The notes beneath the pieces are model-generated. The model was not told the origin of the DNA, searched no databases, and was given only the letters and a program-made list of their open reading frames with translations. This document shows positions 16,845 to 25,174 of a stretch of DNA of 64,000 bases, in pieces. A program made the translations under genes and the position numbers. The stretch comes from Paenibacillus mellifer (GTDB lineage: Bacteria; Bacillota; Bacilli; Paenibacillales; Paenibacillaceae): NCBI RefSeq assembly GCF_023195895.1, contig NZ_JALPRK010000001.1, forward strand, positions 1-64,000. Reading direction: 5' to 3'. Every line of letters starts with the position of its first letter. Positions within the stretch are counted from its first letter, which is position 1.

Positions 16845-18606
16845 GAGCGCTCACCTTCCTTCCGATACCTTCGTTCTGAAGCATAAAGACCTCGTAATAA
16901 TAACCGCGTATGGCTAGCAATTCGGCATGGGTGCCTTCCTCGATCAGGCGGCCGCCGTCCAGGATCAGAATGCGGTCGGCTTCGGCCGTCGTGGACACGC
17001 GCTGGGCAATGATCAGCTTCGTGCACGGGAAGTCCAGCTCGCGCAAGCTCTTCTGGATATGCTCCTCGGTTTCGAGGTCAACCGCGGACGTGGTGTCGTC
17101 GAGGATCAAGATCGGCCGGCGCACCGCAAGGGCGCGGGAGAGTGCAATCCGCTGTTTCTGCCCGCCGGACAAGCCAACGCCGCGTTCTCCGACGATCGTA
17201 TCGTATCCTTCCGGCATTTTTGTGATAAAATCATGCGCTGCGGCCAATCGGGCGTACTCAACCGTTTGTTCTTCCGGCAGCTCCGGATCGCCGTAAGCGA
17301 TGTTCCCGTCAATCGTATCGGAGAAGAGCAGCACATCCTGCGTCGCGATGCCGATGTTGCCCCGGAGTTCGTCGAGCTCCAGCTTGCGTACGTCGACGCC
17401 GTCAACCAAGACTTGCCCGCCAGATACGTCGTAAAAGCGCGGGATCAGGTTCACAAGGGACGTTTTACCCGATCCGGTGGAACCCATGATGGCGATGGTT
17501 TCTCCTGGTTTGACCGAGAAACTGATATCGTGAAGCACTTCGCCGCCGTCATATTTGAAGCTGACGTGATCGAAATCGATCCGTCCTTCGTAACGGCGTT
17601 TTTCGGTAGCTTTGTGCTCGTTCACGATGTTTGGTTTCGCGTAGTAAATTTCCACGATTTTGCTTAAGCTGGCGAAGAAACGTTGAATATCATTAATGAT
17701 AATACCGATATTGCGCATCGGGTTGGAAATCGCCCAGATCAGCGCGGAGAAGGCGGAGAATTCCCCAAAGGTAATTCGTCCCTGCATCACGAAGTAGCCG
17801 CCGGCCAGCATCAAGATCACGTTAAACGCCTGTGCGAACGTCTCCAGATACGGGAAGTAGTCCAGCCACACGAGCGCCGCTTTTTTGTTGGCTTGGGAGA
17901 AGTGGATGTTCTTGTCCGTAAACTTCTCGATTTCGTATTCTTCGCGTGCAAAGGCTTTAACGACGCGGTTCCCGGAGATATTCTCCTGGGTGGTCGTGTT
18001 CAGCTGAGACAACCGTTCACGCAGGTCGATGTACATCGGACGGACCTTCTTCGCGAAAATATAAGCCACGATGAAGATCGGCGGTGCCAGAACCAGTAGC
18101 CACAACGTCAACACGGCATCGATGGTGAAGAAATAAACGACAGCCGCAAGGAAAATCGTTACCGATTCGATGATCGTCTTGATGATCCACGCCATGGAGT
18201 GGCGTACCATGTCCAGGTCACCGGTCATCTTGGTCATCAAGTCCCCGGTCCGGTTATGGTCGTAATACTCCATATCCTGACCTTGGATTTTGTTGTACAG
18301 GTAGATGCGGACTTTGTACAACATATTTTGCGAAGCCTGCTCGTATTGCATCGTTGTTAGGTAAGCAAGCCCCGTGCGCAGCAGGGAAAACCCGATCATG
18401 CCCATACAGAGCATGATGAGCAGTCCTCTTTCCTGCGTTAGATTCTGTACCGCATTCTCACCCGTGATAAACGTGTCGACAATGCGTTGGCCTATGTATG
18501 GATTGATAATCATGAGCGAAGAGCCCACGACGGACAGCACTAGCGCCGTAATATACCTGGCCCGGTTGCCCTCCAAATTCTGCCATAGCCATTTGAGTTC
18601 GAACAT
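16831..18606 (-). CDS. Heterodimeric ABC exporter subunit (degenerate ATP-site half)
   Basis: A 591-residue half-transporter with six transmembrane helices and an NBD with Walker A GSTGSGKTS and canonical LSGGQKQ signature. Walker B ends ILILDDTTS, with Asp where the catalytic Glu is expected, and the H-loop His is Gln (IIAQRVSTT). Such paired defects mark the non-hydrolysing site of heterodimeric exporters such as BmrCD. Start is placed at ATG 18606 (MFELKWLW), with a GGTGAT element just upstream; the frame continues to 18726 but the extra 40 residues look non-coding. A TATAAT (18674-18679, minus strand) may be its -10. Confidence 0.9.
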   Translation of the reverse strand: MFELKWLWQNLEGNRARYITALVLSVVGSSLMIINPYIGQRIVDTFITGENAVQNLTQERGLLIMLCMGMIGFSLLRTGLAYLTTMQYEQASQNMLYKVRIYLYNKIQGQDMEYYDHNRTGDLMTKMTGDLDMVRHSMAWIIKTIIESVTIFLAAVVYFFTIDAVLTLWLLVLAPPIFIVAYIFAKKVRPMYIDLRERLSQLNTTTQENISGNRVVKAFAREEYEIEKFTDKNIHFSQANKKAALVWLDYFPYLETFAQAFNVILMLAGGYFVMQGRITFGEFSAFSALIWAISNPMRNIGIIINDIQRFFASLSKIVEIYYAKPNIVNEHKATEKRRYEGRIDFDHVSFKYDGGEVLHDISFSVKPGETIAIMGSTGSGKTSLVNLIPRFYDVSGGQVLVDGVDVRKLELDELRGNIGIATQDVLLFSDTIDGNIAYGDPELPEEQTVEYARLAAAHDFITKMPEGYDTIVGERGVGLSGGQKQRIALSRALAVRRPILILDDTTSAVDLETEEHIQKSLRELDFPCTKLIIAQRVSTTAEADRILILDGGRLIEEGTHAELLAIRGYYYEVFMLQNEGIGRKVSAHGQK

Positions 18607-18849
18607 CTGATCACCCGTTTCTGTTTGTTCTTGCAAGCTGCCGGATGGCAATCCGTTTTCGCAAATCATCGTGATTATACCACAACCACCCACAGGTAAA
18701 ACCCGCGTATTCCAGCTTGTTGTCACGTATGTTTGCGTTTTCTCGAAGGGATCGCCCCTTTGCTTTTATTTCGGTAAAATCTTTAGAATATGAAGTGGAT
18801 ATCGAGGTTTTTGAAGTCAGATCGGAGAAAATGTGAAGGAGGGACCGCG

Positions 18850-19110
18850 ATGGTCGAAGGGATCGGCCATTTAATGGAAGAAATCCGAGAAGAAGTCGAT
18901 TGGAAAGCAGAGGATATTGGACATGCGCTTCGGATTCCACCAGATTTGGACCCGATCCGGCCTTCTAGTTCCCAAGCGGCGGAAATTCCCTTTATTTTTC
19001 AGGTGGCGAGGTCGGCTCGACGATTTGAAATTGTATTCGGTTTTTCATATATAAAATGGTGCTGGCGGCCGAAATTTGGACTTCTATTCGATTTTTCATA
19101 TAGATTCTAG
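18850..19110 (+). CDS. Small ORF running into a repeat array (uncertain)
   Basis: An 86-codon frame begins at ATG 18850 behind a strong AAGGAGG box 7 nt upstream (MVEGIGHLMEEIREEVDWKA...). The first ~45 residues look like a normal soluble helical sequence, but the last 30 are translated from two units of repeat array 2 (FEIVFGFSY and FGLLFDFSY). Either a genuine small gene whose 3' end was replaced by the repeat, or a chance frame. No family is recognised. Similar repeat-derived tails could appear in other annotated small proteins. Confidence 0.35.
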   Translation: MVEGIGHLMEEIREEVDWKAEDIGHALRIPPDLDPIRPSSSQAAEIPFIFQVARSARRFEIVFGFSYIKWCWRPKFGLLFDFSYRF

Positions 19111-19210
19111 GCAAACGCCATCGGGATGAACAATTGTGTATGAAATTTCATATATAATCGGTTGAAATCGCCTGGTTTCATGAATTGTATTCAGTTTTTC
19201 GCATAGAATT
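19030..19210. repeat. Dispersed quasi-palindromic repeat, array 2 (4 units, 51-52-nt period)
   Basis: Units begin at 19030, 19082, 19133 and 19184, each about 27 bp and reading roughly TTGTATTCG-TTTTTC-ATATAGAAT. Periods are 52, 51 and 51 nt with ~24-nt unrelated spacers. This is the opposite-strand orientation of array 1. The third unit has an AAATTTC core. It occupies the gap between the small ORF and the DEAD-box helicase gene. Confidence 0.8.
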
Positions 19211-19348
19211 GGCGCTTGATCGGCTGGTGGCAGGCTGTCCTGTCTCGAGAGACCGAATTTGCCGGGTGATCCGTGCCGTGTTATATTGATATGATCGGTG
19301 ACCTGAAGCTCTGGCCGCCGAAATTAGTGATTTCGGCAAGGAGTTATT

Positions 19349-20587
19349 ATGCAATTTACAGAACTGAACTTGATCCCTTCTATATTAAAAGCATTGGAAC
19401 ACGAGAACTATACGGAGCCTACGCCGATTCAACAACAAGCCATTCCGCCCATTTTGAGCGGCAAAGACCTGCTCGGCTGCGCACAGACCGGTACGGGCAA
19501 GACGGCGGCGTTCGCCATTCCTACCCTGCAATTGCTCCATAAGAACAATGCGCCTAAGCCTGGCCGGCGGAACATCCGCGCGCTAGTGATCACGCCAACG
19601 CGTGAGCTGGCACTGCAGATCTACGAGAACTTTTGCGCCTACGGCAAATATTTGCCTCTGAAATGCGCCGTCATCTTCGGCGGTGTGTCGCAGAAGCCGC
19701 AGGAGATCGCGCTGCAGAAGGGCGTGGATATCCTGGTCGCCACCCCCGGCCGGCTGAATGATCTGATCCAGCAGAAGCTGATTGATCTCAAGGACGTGGA
19801 ACTCCTGATTTTGGATGAAGCCGACCGCATGCTCGATATGGGCTTTATTCACGACGTCAAGAAAATCATCGCCAAAACGCCTTCCCAGCGGCAAACCTTG
19901 CTCTTCTCCGCAACGATGCCGAGTGCGATCGCGCAAATGGCCGATTCCATATTGAAAAATCCCGTAAAAGTCACGATTACACCGGTCTCTTCCACAGTGG
20001 ACGCCATTGGGCAACGTTTGTATTTCGTGGATAAGGGTAACAAAAAAGACCTGCTGCTGCACCTCTTGAAGGACTCATCTATCGAATCCGCCATCGTCTT
20101 TACGCGGACCAAGCATGGGGCTGACCGATTGGTGCGCCACTTGACGAAAGCGCAAGTCAGTGCGAAAGCCATCCATGGTGACAAGTCGCAAGGCGCACGG
20201 CAGACTGCGTTGCAAAATTTCAAGAACCGTACCTTACGCGTCTTGGTGGCTACCGACATTGCGGCACGAGGGATCGACATCGACGAGTTGTCCCATGTGA
20301 TCAACTATGAGCTGCCGAACATTCCCGAAACGTATGTTCACCGGATCGGGCGGACAGGCCGGGCGGGACAAAGCGGCGTCGCCATTTCCTTATGTGATTT
20401 CGACGAGAAGCCTTACTTGGCCGATATCGAGAAGTTGATTGGGAAGCGGATCCCTGTCATCAAGGACCATCCTTACCCGATGACGCAGACCGCACCAACC
20501 CCGAAGGAAGCCCAGCCTGTGCGGCCACCTAGAAACAAGGGCAAGGAATTGGAAAGGGTTAAACCCAAGGTGAAAGTAAAAGGATAA
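19349..20587 (+). CDS. DEAD-box ATP-dependent RNA helicase (RhlE-like)
   Basis: The 412-residue protein has the full DEAD-box set: F + Q motif (FTELNL, PTPIQ), motif I AQTGTGKT, Ia PTRELA, motif II DEAD, motif III SAT, V ATDIAARGID and VI HRIGRTGR, then a short basic tail (about 375-412) rich in Pro, Lys and Arg. It should unwind short RNA duplexes in RNA decay, ribosome assembly or cold adaptation. The family assignment to RhlE rather than CshA rests on its short tail and lack of an RNA-recognition domain. AAGGAG precedes the ATG. A small basic protein gene follows within 31 bp. Confidence 0.92.
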   Translation: MQFTELNLIPSILKALEHENYTEPTPIQQQAIPPILSGKDLLGCAQTGTGKTAAFAIPTLQLLHKNNAPKPGRRNIRALVITPTRELALQIYENFCAYGKYLPLKCAVIFGGVSQKPQEIALQKGVDILVATPGRLNDLIQQKLIDLKDVELLILDEADRMLDMGFIHDVKKIIAKTPSQRQTLLFSATMPSAIAQMADSILKNPVKVTITPVSSTVDAIGQRLYFVDKGNKKDLLLHLLKDSSIESAIVFTRTKHGADRLVRHLTKAQVSAKAIHGDKSQGARQTALQNFKNRTLRVLVATDIAARGIDIDELSHVINYELPNIPETYVHRIGRTGRAGQSGVAISLCDFDEKPYLADIEKLIGKRIPVIKDHPYPMTQTAPTPKEAQPVRPPRNKGKELERVKPKVKVKG

Positions 20588-20617
20588 TAGGTATACCAAC
20601 TGTAGTGGAGTGATGAT

Positions 20618-20761
20618 ATGGCCAAAGGTAAAGGTGGTACGGGCAGAGGAACGGACAAGAAAGGTTGGAATCGCTGGCAAGCGAGTGAGCGGAGAGCGAA
20701 AAGCGCTCCTAAACCTTATACAAGCAAAGCGGATAAAAAGGGACCAGCAGAGTCCAAGTAA
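20618..20761 (+). CDS. Small basic protein downstream of the RNA helicase
   Basis: A 47-residue protein (MAKGKGGTGRGTDKKGWNRW...) very rich in Lys, Arg and Gly, without hydrophobic segments. It starts 30 bp after the helicase stop, preceded by GTGGAGTGATGAT, and ends before a strong terminator, so it is likely co-transcribed. Composition suggests nucleic-acid or ribosome binding, possibly with the helicase; this is inference. No known domain was recognised. Confidence 0.6.
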   Translation: MAKGKGGTGRGTDKKGWNRWQASERRAKSAPKPYTSKADKKGPAESK

Positions 20762-20772
20762 GATCCATTGAA

Positions 20773-20824
20773 CACAAAAGAGCTTCCTAGCGCCGAGATT
20801 TCGGCTTGGGAAGCTCTTTTGTGT
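20773..20824. terminator. Bidirectional terminator
   Basis: ACACAAAAGAGCTTCC pairs with GGAAGCTCTTTTGTGT around an internal GCCGA/TCGGC helix. It lies between the helicase/small-protein genes and the convergent alarmone synthetase. Confidence 0.88.
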
Positions 20825-20840
20825 GAAGAAAAGGCAAGAG

Positions 20841-21590
20841 TTACTCCCCGCCCGACAACAACTTCAGCAGGTTTTCCGGAATATTGAACTTCTTGTTGTC
20901 GATGAGTAACTGGAATTCCTCGGCGGCTTCGGCTTGATGCGCGTGCTTGATTTCTTCCATCTCTTGCTGAAGCTGCTCCATCTTCAAATCCAGCTCGTAG
21001 GCGGTGTCGGCGGCGTTCTTGAGATCCTCCAGCAGTCGGTCCGGCACCGATTCATTATATTTGTAGAAAATCTTGTGCTCCAGGCTAGCCCAGAAATCCA
21101 TGGCGATCGTGCGGATCTGGATTTCGACACAAACCAGCTCCTCACCGTCGGACATAAACACCGGTACTTCAACCAGCAAGTGCAGGCTTTTGTAACCGTT
21201 GGGTTTGGGATCCTTGATATAATCCTTCACCGAGAGAATGTTGAGATCCTTCTGAGCTCGCAGCATATCGCTGATCCGGTAGATGTCCGAGATAAACGAG
21301 CAGGTGATTCGGATGCCGGCAATATCTTGGATGTTTCGTTTAATGTCCTCCAGTGAGGTGGCGCCGCCCTTGCGGTACAGCTTCTTCATGATGCTCTCCG
21401 GAGATTTGATTCTCGATTTCGTGTGCTCGATCGGATTATAGTCGTGGAGAAGCTGAAACTCCTCCTGTAGGATTTCGATTTTCGTCTCCACCTCGTGGAG
21501 AGCAAATTTATACATCATCATAAATCGGGTCAGCGTCTTCTGTAATGTTTTCATTTGTTCCAGGGGGTTCACAAAAGAATTATTGATCAT
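20841..21590 (-). CDS. Small alarmone (ppGpp) synthetase
   Basis: The 249-residue protein has a stand-alone RelA/SpoT synthetase domain: DIAGIRITCSF near 90, the substrate loop KPNGYKSLHLLVE near 130 and EIQIRTIAMDFWASLEHKI near 155-175. There is no HD hydrolase, TGS or ACT domain, so it should transfer pyrophosphate from ATP to GDP/GTP under stress, like RelQ/YjbM or RelP/YwaC. The C-terminal ~55 residues are a predicted coiled coil (LDLKMEQLQQEMEEIKHAHQ) used for oligomerisation. CGGAG lies 8 nt before the ATG. I cannot assign RelP versus RelQ by eye. Confidence 0.88.
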   Translation of the reverse strand: MINNSFVNPLEQMKTLQKTLTRFMMMYKFALHEVETKIEILQEEFQLLHDYNPIEHTKSRIKSPESIMKKLYRKGGATSLEDIKRNIQDIAGIRITCSFISDIYRISDMLRAQKDLNILSVKDYIKDPKPNGYKSLHLLVEVPVFMSDGEELVCVEIQIRTIAMDFWASLEHKIFYKYNESVPDRLLEDLKNAADTAYELDLKMEQLQQEMEEIKHAHQAEAAEEFQLLIDNKKFNIPENLLKLLSGGE

Positions 21591-21730
21591 ATGGGGTACT
21601 CCGTCCTTTATCTTCAGTTCTCATCATGATTCCATTTCCATTATAGCTTAGGGAACAGGCCGGAAGCCAGAAGGGGGGATAGATCCCATGAGAACACGCT
21701 TAAACGGTGCGGAGTCGTCTCGCTTCCATA

Positions 21731-22276
21731 TTACGTCGTTTGCAGTAAAGGCAGCGCGTCCGTCAATTGGATTTTATAGGATTTAACGAGGGTCTCCCCA
21801 TTGGATGTATCCGCTTCGTAAGCCCGTTCGAATCCCAGGTTTTCATACAGCTTCACGGCGGCCGCCATCATGTCTGACGTATGTAAATACAGGGAGCGGG
21901 CGCCCAGTTGAAGGGATCTGCGGGCGGCTTCGCGTAGGAGCAGCTTGGCGATGCCACGTCTACGGGCGTAGGGCGATACGGCAAGCAGCCGGATTATAGG
22001 CGAATCGATGCCTAGATCCGACCTTCCGTAAGCCGCCTCCGAGGTCAGGAACAGCTGAACGCTGCCGACGATGTCGCCTCCAAGCTCCGCCACGAGTCTA
22101 GCGTGGGGGCCATTGCCGTACACGGAGTTCCGAATGTTCTCCCGATACTCCTCCCAACGTTCATGTGGCATGTCAAACGCATATTGCCGATAAGCTTCCA
22201 GCATCACATGGGCGATGTGCTCGCGTTCTTCGTCGCGGGCATCCCGTATTTTCACTTCCTGTTCGAAACGGCTCAT
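21731..22276 (-). CDS. GNAT-family N-acetyltransferase
   Basis: A 181-residue GNAT protein with the acetyl-CoA loop YARRRGIAKLLLREAARRS (Q/RxxGxG/A, about 105-125) and the C-terminal LYLHTSDMMAAAVKLYENLGFE. It should acetylate a small molecule or protein; the substrate is unknown. Start moved to ATG 22276, 8 nt after GGGAG; GTG at 22285 reads MLEMSRF and lies too near. It is divergent from the LysR gene of the sulfur-type operon, whose Bacillus counterparts include a GNAT acetyltransferase (SnaA/YxeL), so a role in that pathway is possible but unproven. Confidence 0.8.
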   Translation of the reverse strand: MSRFEQEVKIRDARDEEREHIAHVMLEAYRQYAFDMPHERWEEYRENIRNSVYGNGPHARLVAELGGDIVGSVQLFLTSEAAYGRSDLGIDSPIIRLLAVSPYARRRGIAKLLLREAARRSLQLGARSLYLHTSDMMAAAVKLYENLGFERAYEADTSNGETLVKSYKIQLTDALPLLQTT

Positions 22277-22411
22277 CTCCAACACTCCCTTTATAGAGGT
22301 AGTTCATTCATCAATCAGGTGAAGTGAACTTAGTATAAGTTAAAAGCCAACTAAACGCATCGGAATATAAAAAATATTTGCACTTCCATTAAGAAATTCT
22401 ATATCGGAGGA

Positions 22412-22440
22412 TTGACAAAAAGTGGCGGGCTCCCTAAGAT
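22412..22440 (+). promoter_or_regulatory. Promoter of the LysR gene
   Basis: TTGACA (22412-22417, perfect) and TAAGAT (22435-22440, 4 of 6) are separated by 17 bp. It lies 76 bp before the LysR start, in the 239-bp divergent region shared with the GNAT gene. Confidence 0.6.
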
Positions 22441-22515
22441 AAAGGATAATTTAACCAAAACCGTCTATATAGATTGGTATAGTGAGATATATGGAATGTT
22501 AGGGGAGGGATCATT

Positions 22516-23424
22516 TTGAACATCGATCATATCGAGGCTTTTGTGTACATCAATCACTACGGCAGCTTCAACAAGGCCGCGGAGGTGCTGTTTCTTTCGC
22601 AACCGACGGTGACCGCGCGAATTCAATCGCTCGAACGGGAACTGGATAGCCGATTGTTTGATCGATTGGGGAAACAAATCCAGTTGACGGAGAAAGGCAA
22701 ACAATTCCTACCCTATGCCCAGCAAATCCTTCAGACTTACCAAAAAGGGAAACATCATCTCCACTCCCGGTCGGGTACCCCCGAGGAGCTTCGGATCGGC
22801 AGCACCGTATCCGTGTCCAACTACTTGATGCCGCATTTGCTCATGCTCCTGCATCAACGCTTTCCGCTGATCAACATCAAAGTGACAACCGGCCCGACCG
22901 ACGTCCTTGCGGCAAAGCTGACCGCCAAAGAAATCAACCTTGCTTTCGCGCGCAAGCAAATGAGCCCGGCCTTCCAATCCTATCCCTTCTATGATGACCC
23001 CATCCGACTCTACGTATATAAGGATCACCCGCTTGCCGCGGCCGGAAGTGCATCCATCCGCGACATCCGGCGGGAACCGCTCGTGTTCTTCGAGTGCGGC
23101 TCCCTTGACTGGATGCGAATTCACCGTGCGTTCGAAAGTCTGGAGCAGCCGCCAAACATTAGGTTTCAAGTTGATCATGCCGAAACCGCCAAGAAGCTCG
23201 TATTAAGCGGCGCCGGCATTTGCTTTCTTCCCGGATTGTCTGCCAGACATGAAGTAGAGGAGGGAAACCTCGTCCCGGTAGACATCCTCGAGACGGCAGG
23301 CGTCTCCTTACAAACCCACTTGATTTCCCTTAGCGGCGAGAACAACGTCTTCATGGAGGCATTATTGGAACTAGGTGCTCCTCCCATCAACGATTTGCAT
23401 GTACCCATAGAAAAACTCGATTAG
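22516..23424 (+). CDS. LysR-family regulator of the sulfur-compound operon
   Basis: The 302-residue protein has the LysR N-terminal helix-turn-helix (NIDHIEAFVYINHYGSFNKA...LFLSQPTVTARIQSLE) and a periplasmic-binding-like effector domain (about 90-290). It starts at TTG behind AGGGGAGG (7 nt spacing). It directly precedes, in the same direction, an amino-acid importer and sulfur-salvage-type enzymes, recalling YtlI of Bacillus subtilis, which activates the ytm operon when sulfate or cysteine is short. Regulation of the downstream operon is inferred from position. The 102-bp gap to the binding-protein gene has only a weak -35/-10, consistent with activator dependence. Confidence 0.88.
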   Translation: MNIDHIEAFVYINHYGSFNKAAEVLFLSQPTVTARIQSLERELDSRLFDRLGKQIQLTEKGKQFLPYAQQILQTYQKGKHHLHSRSGTPEELRIGSTVSVSNYLMPHLLMLLHQRFPLINIKVTTGPTDVLAAKLTAKEINLAFARKQMSPAFQSYPFYDDPIRLYVYKDHPLAAAGSASIRDIRREPLVFFECGSLDWMRIHRAFESLEQPPNIRFQVDHAETAKKLVLSGAGICFLPGLSARHEVEEGNLVPVDILETAGVSLQTHLISLSGENNVFMEALLELGAPPINDLHVPIEKLD

Positions 23425-23526
23425 ACGCGTAACAAAAATCACAGTAAAGTAGTGTCAACATAATCCTGACTAAACTTATAGGGATTGTAAAACTAAGAAA
23501 ATGGGGAATGGGAAGGGGTTAGAGAC

Positions 23527-24360
23527 ATGAAGAGATGGTTAAGTGCCGTGGCCGTACTGGTGTTAACGGGGGTACTGGCAGGATGCGGAACGGAGGCGGC
23601 TGGCGGGACAGAATCTAAGGAAACTGCAGCAAGCGCGGCCTCGGGGGAAGTTAAGAAAATTATCGTGGGAACGGGCACGGGATTTCCGAAGGTATGCTTT
23701 ATCGACGAGAACGGGAAGTTGACCGGCTTTGATGTTGAACTTGTCCGTGAAATCGATAACCGTCTGGTAGAATATGAATTCGAGTTCCAGACCCAGGAGT
23801 TCTCCAACCTGCTGTTAAGTCTGGAGACGAAGAAAATCGATTTTGTCGCCCATGAAATGGAGAAGAATCCGGAGCGAACCGAGAAGTACCTGTTCAACAA
23901 GGAGCCTTATGCTCACTGGAGAAACAAAATCATCGTCGCGAAGGATAACGATACGATTAAATCTCTGGATGATCTGAAGGGGAAAAAGGTGCTGACAGGG
24001 GCAACCAGCGCGGAGGCCCAAATCCTGGAGAACTATAACAAAGAGAATAACAATGCGATCGAAATTGTTTATCAAAGCGGTGCGGCTAACGATACGGTTA
24101 GTCAAATCACGTCGGGCCGCGTCGATGCCACATTAGGGGCGGACTTCTCGCTTTCGCTGATCGATCCTCAAGGGAAGTTGAAGACGACTGGGGAGGACCT
24201 TTCTGAGGCGGATATCCTCTTTGTATTCCGGAAGGACGATCCGGATGAGCAAAAGCTCGCTGACGCCATCGACGGCGCCATCAAGGAATTGAAAGCCGAT
24301 GGCACGTTAGGCAAGCTGAGCAAGGAATGGCTCGGGGAAGATTTCACTTCCGATAACTAA
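23527..24360 (+). CDS. Amino-acid ABC transporter binding lipoprotein (TcyJ/K-like)
   Basis: A 277-residue family-3 solute-binding protein with lipobox VLAGC (Cys about 20) and a two-lobed fold: KVCFIDENGKLTGFDVELVREI near 57, FVAHEMEKNPERTEKYLF near 105, and a C-terminal AIKELKADGTLGKLSKEWLG. It should capture polar amino acids; its neighbourhood suggests cystine, S-alkyl-cysteine or related sulfur compounds, as with TcyJ/TcyK. It is the first structural gene of the operon, 102 bp after the LysR gene, and 28 bp before the first permease. Confidence 0.88.
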   Translation: MKRWLSAVAVLVLTGVLAGCGTEAAGGTESKETAASAASGEVKKIIVGTGTGFPKVCFIDENGKLTGFDVELVREIDNRLVEYEFEFQTQEFSNLLLSLETKKIDFVAHEMEKNPERTEKYLFNKEPYAHWRNKIIVAKDNDTIKSLDDLKGKKVLTGATSAEAQILENYNKENNNAIEIVYQSGAANDTVSQITSGRVDATLGADFSLSLIDPQGKLKTTGEDLSEADILFVFRKDDPDEQKLADAIDGAIKELKADGTLGKLSKEWLGEDFTSDN

Positions 24361-24388
24361 TCAACAAGACGGAAAGGAGGGAGAATCC

Positions 24389-25174
24389 ATGGGGGCACCG
24401 TTTGATTTTTCTTTCGTGATCGGCGCCTTTTCGAAGCTGTGGTCGATGCTGGGCGTGACCTTGCTGATTGTGGGCGGATCCTTGCTGACGGGGATTGTTG
24501 TCGGGTTTCTGATTGCGCTCCCCAGACTTTACAGGATTCCGGTGTTGGAGCAGTTTTCGAAGGTTTACGTTTCTTTTTTCAGAGGGACGCCGATTTTGAT
24601 TCAATTGTTCCTATTCTATTATGGCTTGCCGGAGCTCTTGAAGCTGGCCCACCTGGATATCTCCCGCGCCCCCGTGTTATTTTTCGTCATTTGGACCTAC
24701 GGGTTGCACACTGGAGCCTTTATGTCGGAGACCATCCGCGCTTCGGTGACGGCCGTAGACCGGGGGCAAGTCGAAGCAGCTTATGCGATCGGGATGAAGG
24801 GGGCTCAGGCGTTCACCAGGATCGTATTGCCGCAGGCGCTGGCGGTTGCGGTGCCGGTATTTTCCAATATGGTGATTGCCTTGCTGAAGGATACTTCGCT
24901 GGCGTTTACGCTTGGCGTCATGGAGTTAACCGGTAAGGCACAGACGCTAGGCGCGCTTACCCAGCATTTTATCGAAGCCTATCTGGCCTTGGCGCTCATT
25001 TATCTGGTTGTGAGCTTCACGCTGGAGAAGCTGCTGCGGGCTGCCGAACGGCGTTTGCTGAAGCATGAGCAGCCGAATGGGGCGGAGAGAAGAAGATTTC
25101 GCATCGAGCGGAAGCCATCGATCCGGGGCATGTACGCCGGGATCGGCGCGGAAAAAGGAGGCGCAAAACTGTGA
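24389..25174 (+). CDS. Amino-acid ABC transporter permease (TcyL-like)
   Basis: A 261-residue permease of the His/Glu/Gln/Arg/opine type with about five membrane helices, SFFRGTPILIQLFLFYYGLP near 65 and the ATPase-docking EAA loop VEAAYAIGMKGAQAFTRIVLPQA near 130. It forms a channel heterodimer with the next gene, which overlaps it by 4 bp. The C-terminal ~35 residues (RRFRIERKPSIRG...) are a basic extension. AAAGGAGG precedes the ATG. Substrate is inferred from the operon. Confidence 0.88.
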   Translation: MGAPFDFSFVIGAFSKLWSMLGVTLLIVGGSLLTGIVVGFLIALPRLYRIPVLEQFSKVYVSFFRGTPILIQLFLFYYGLPELLKLAHLDISRAPVLFFVIWTYGLHTGAFMSETIRASVTAVDRGQVEAAYAIGMKGAQAFTRIVLPQALAVAVPVFSNMVIALLKDTSLAFTLGVMELTGKAQTLGALTQHFIEAYLALALIYLVVSFTLEKLLRAAERRLLKHEQPNGAERRRFRIERKPSIRGMYAGIGAEKGGAKL

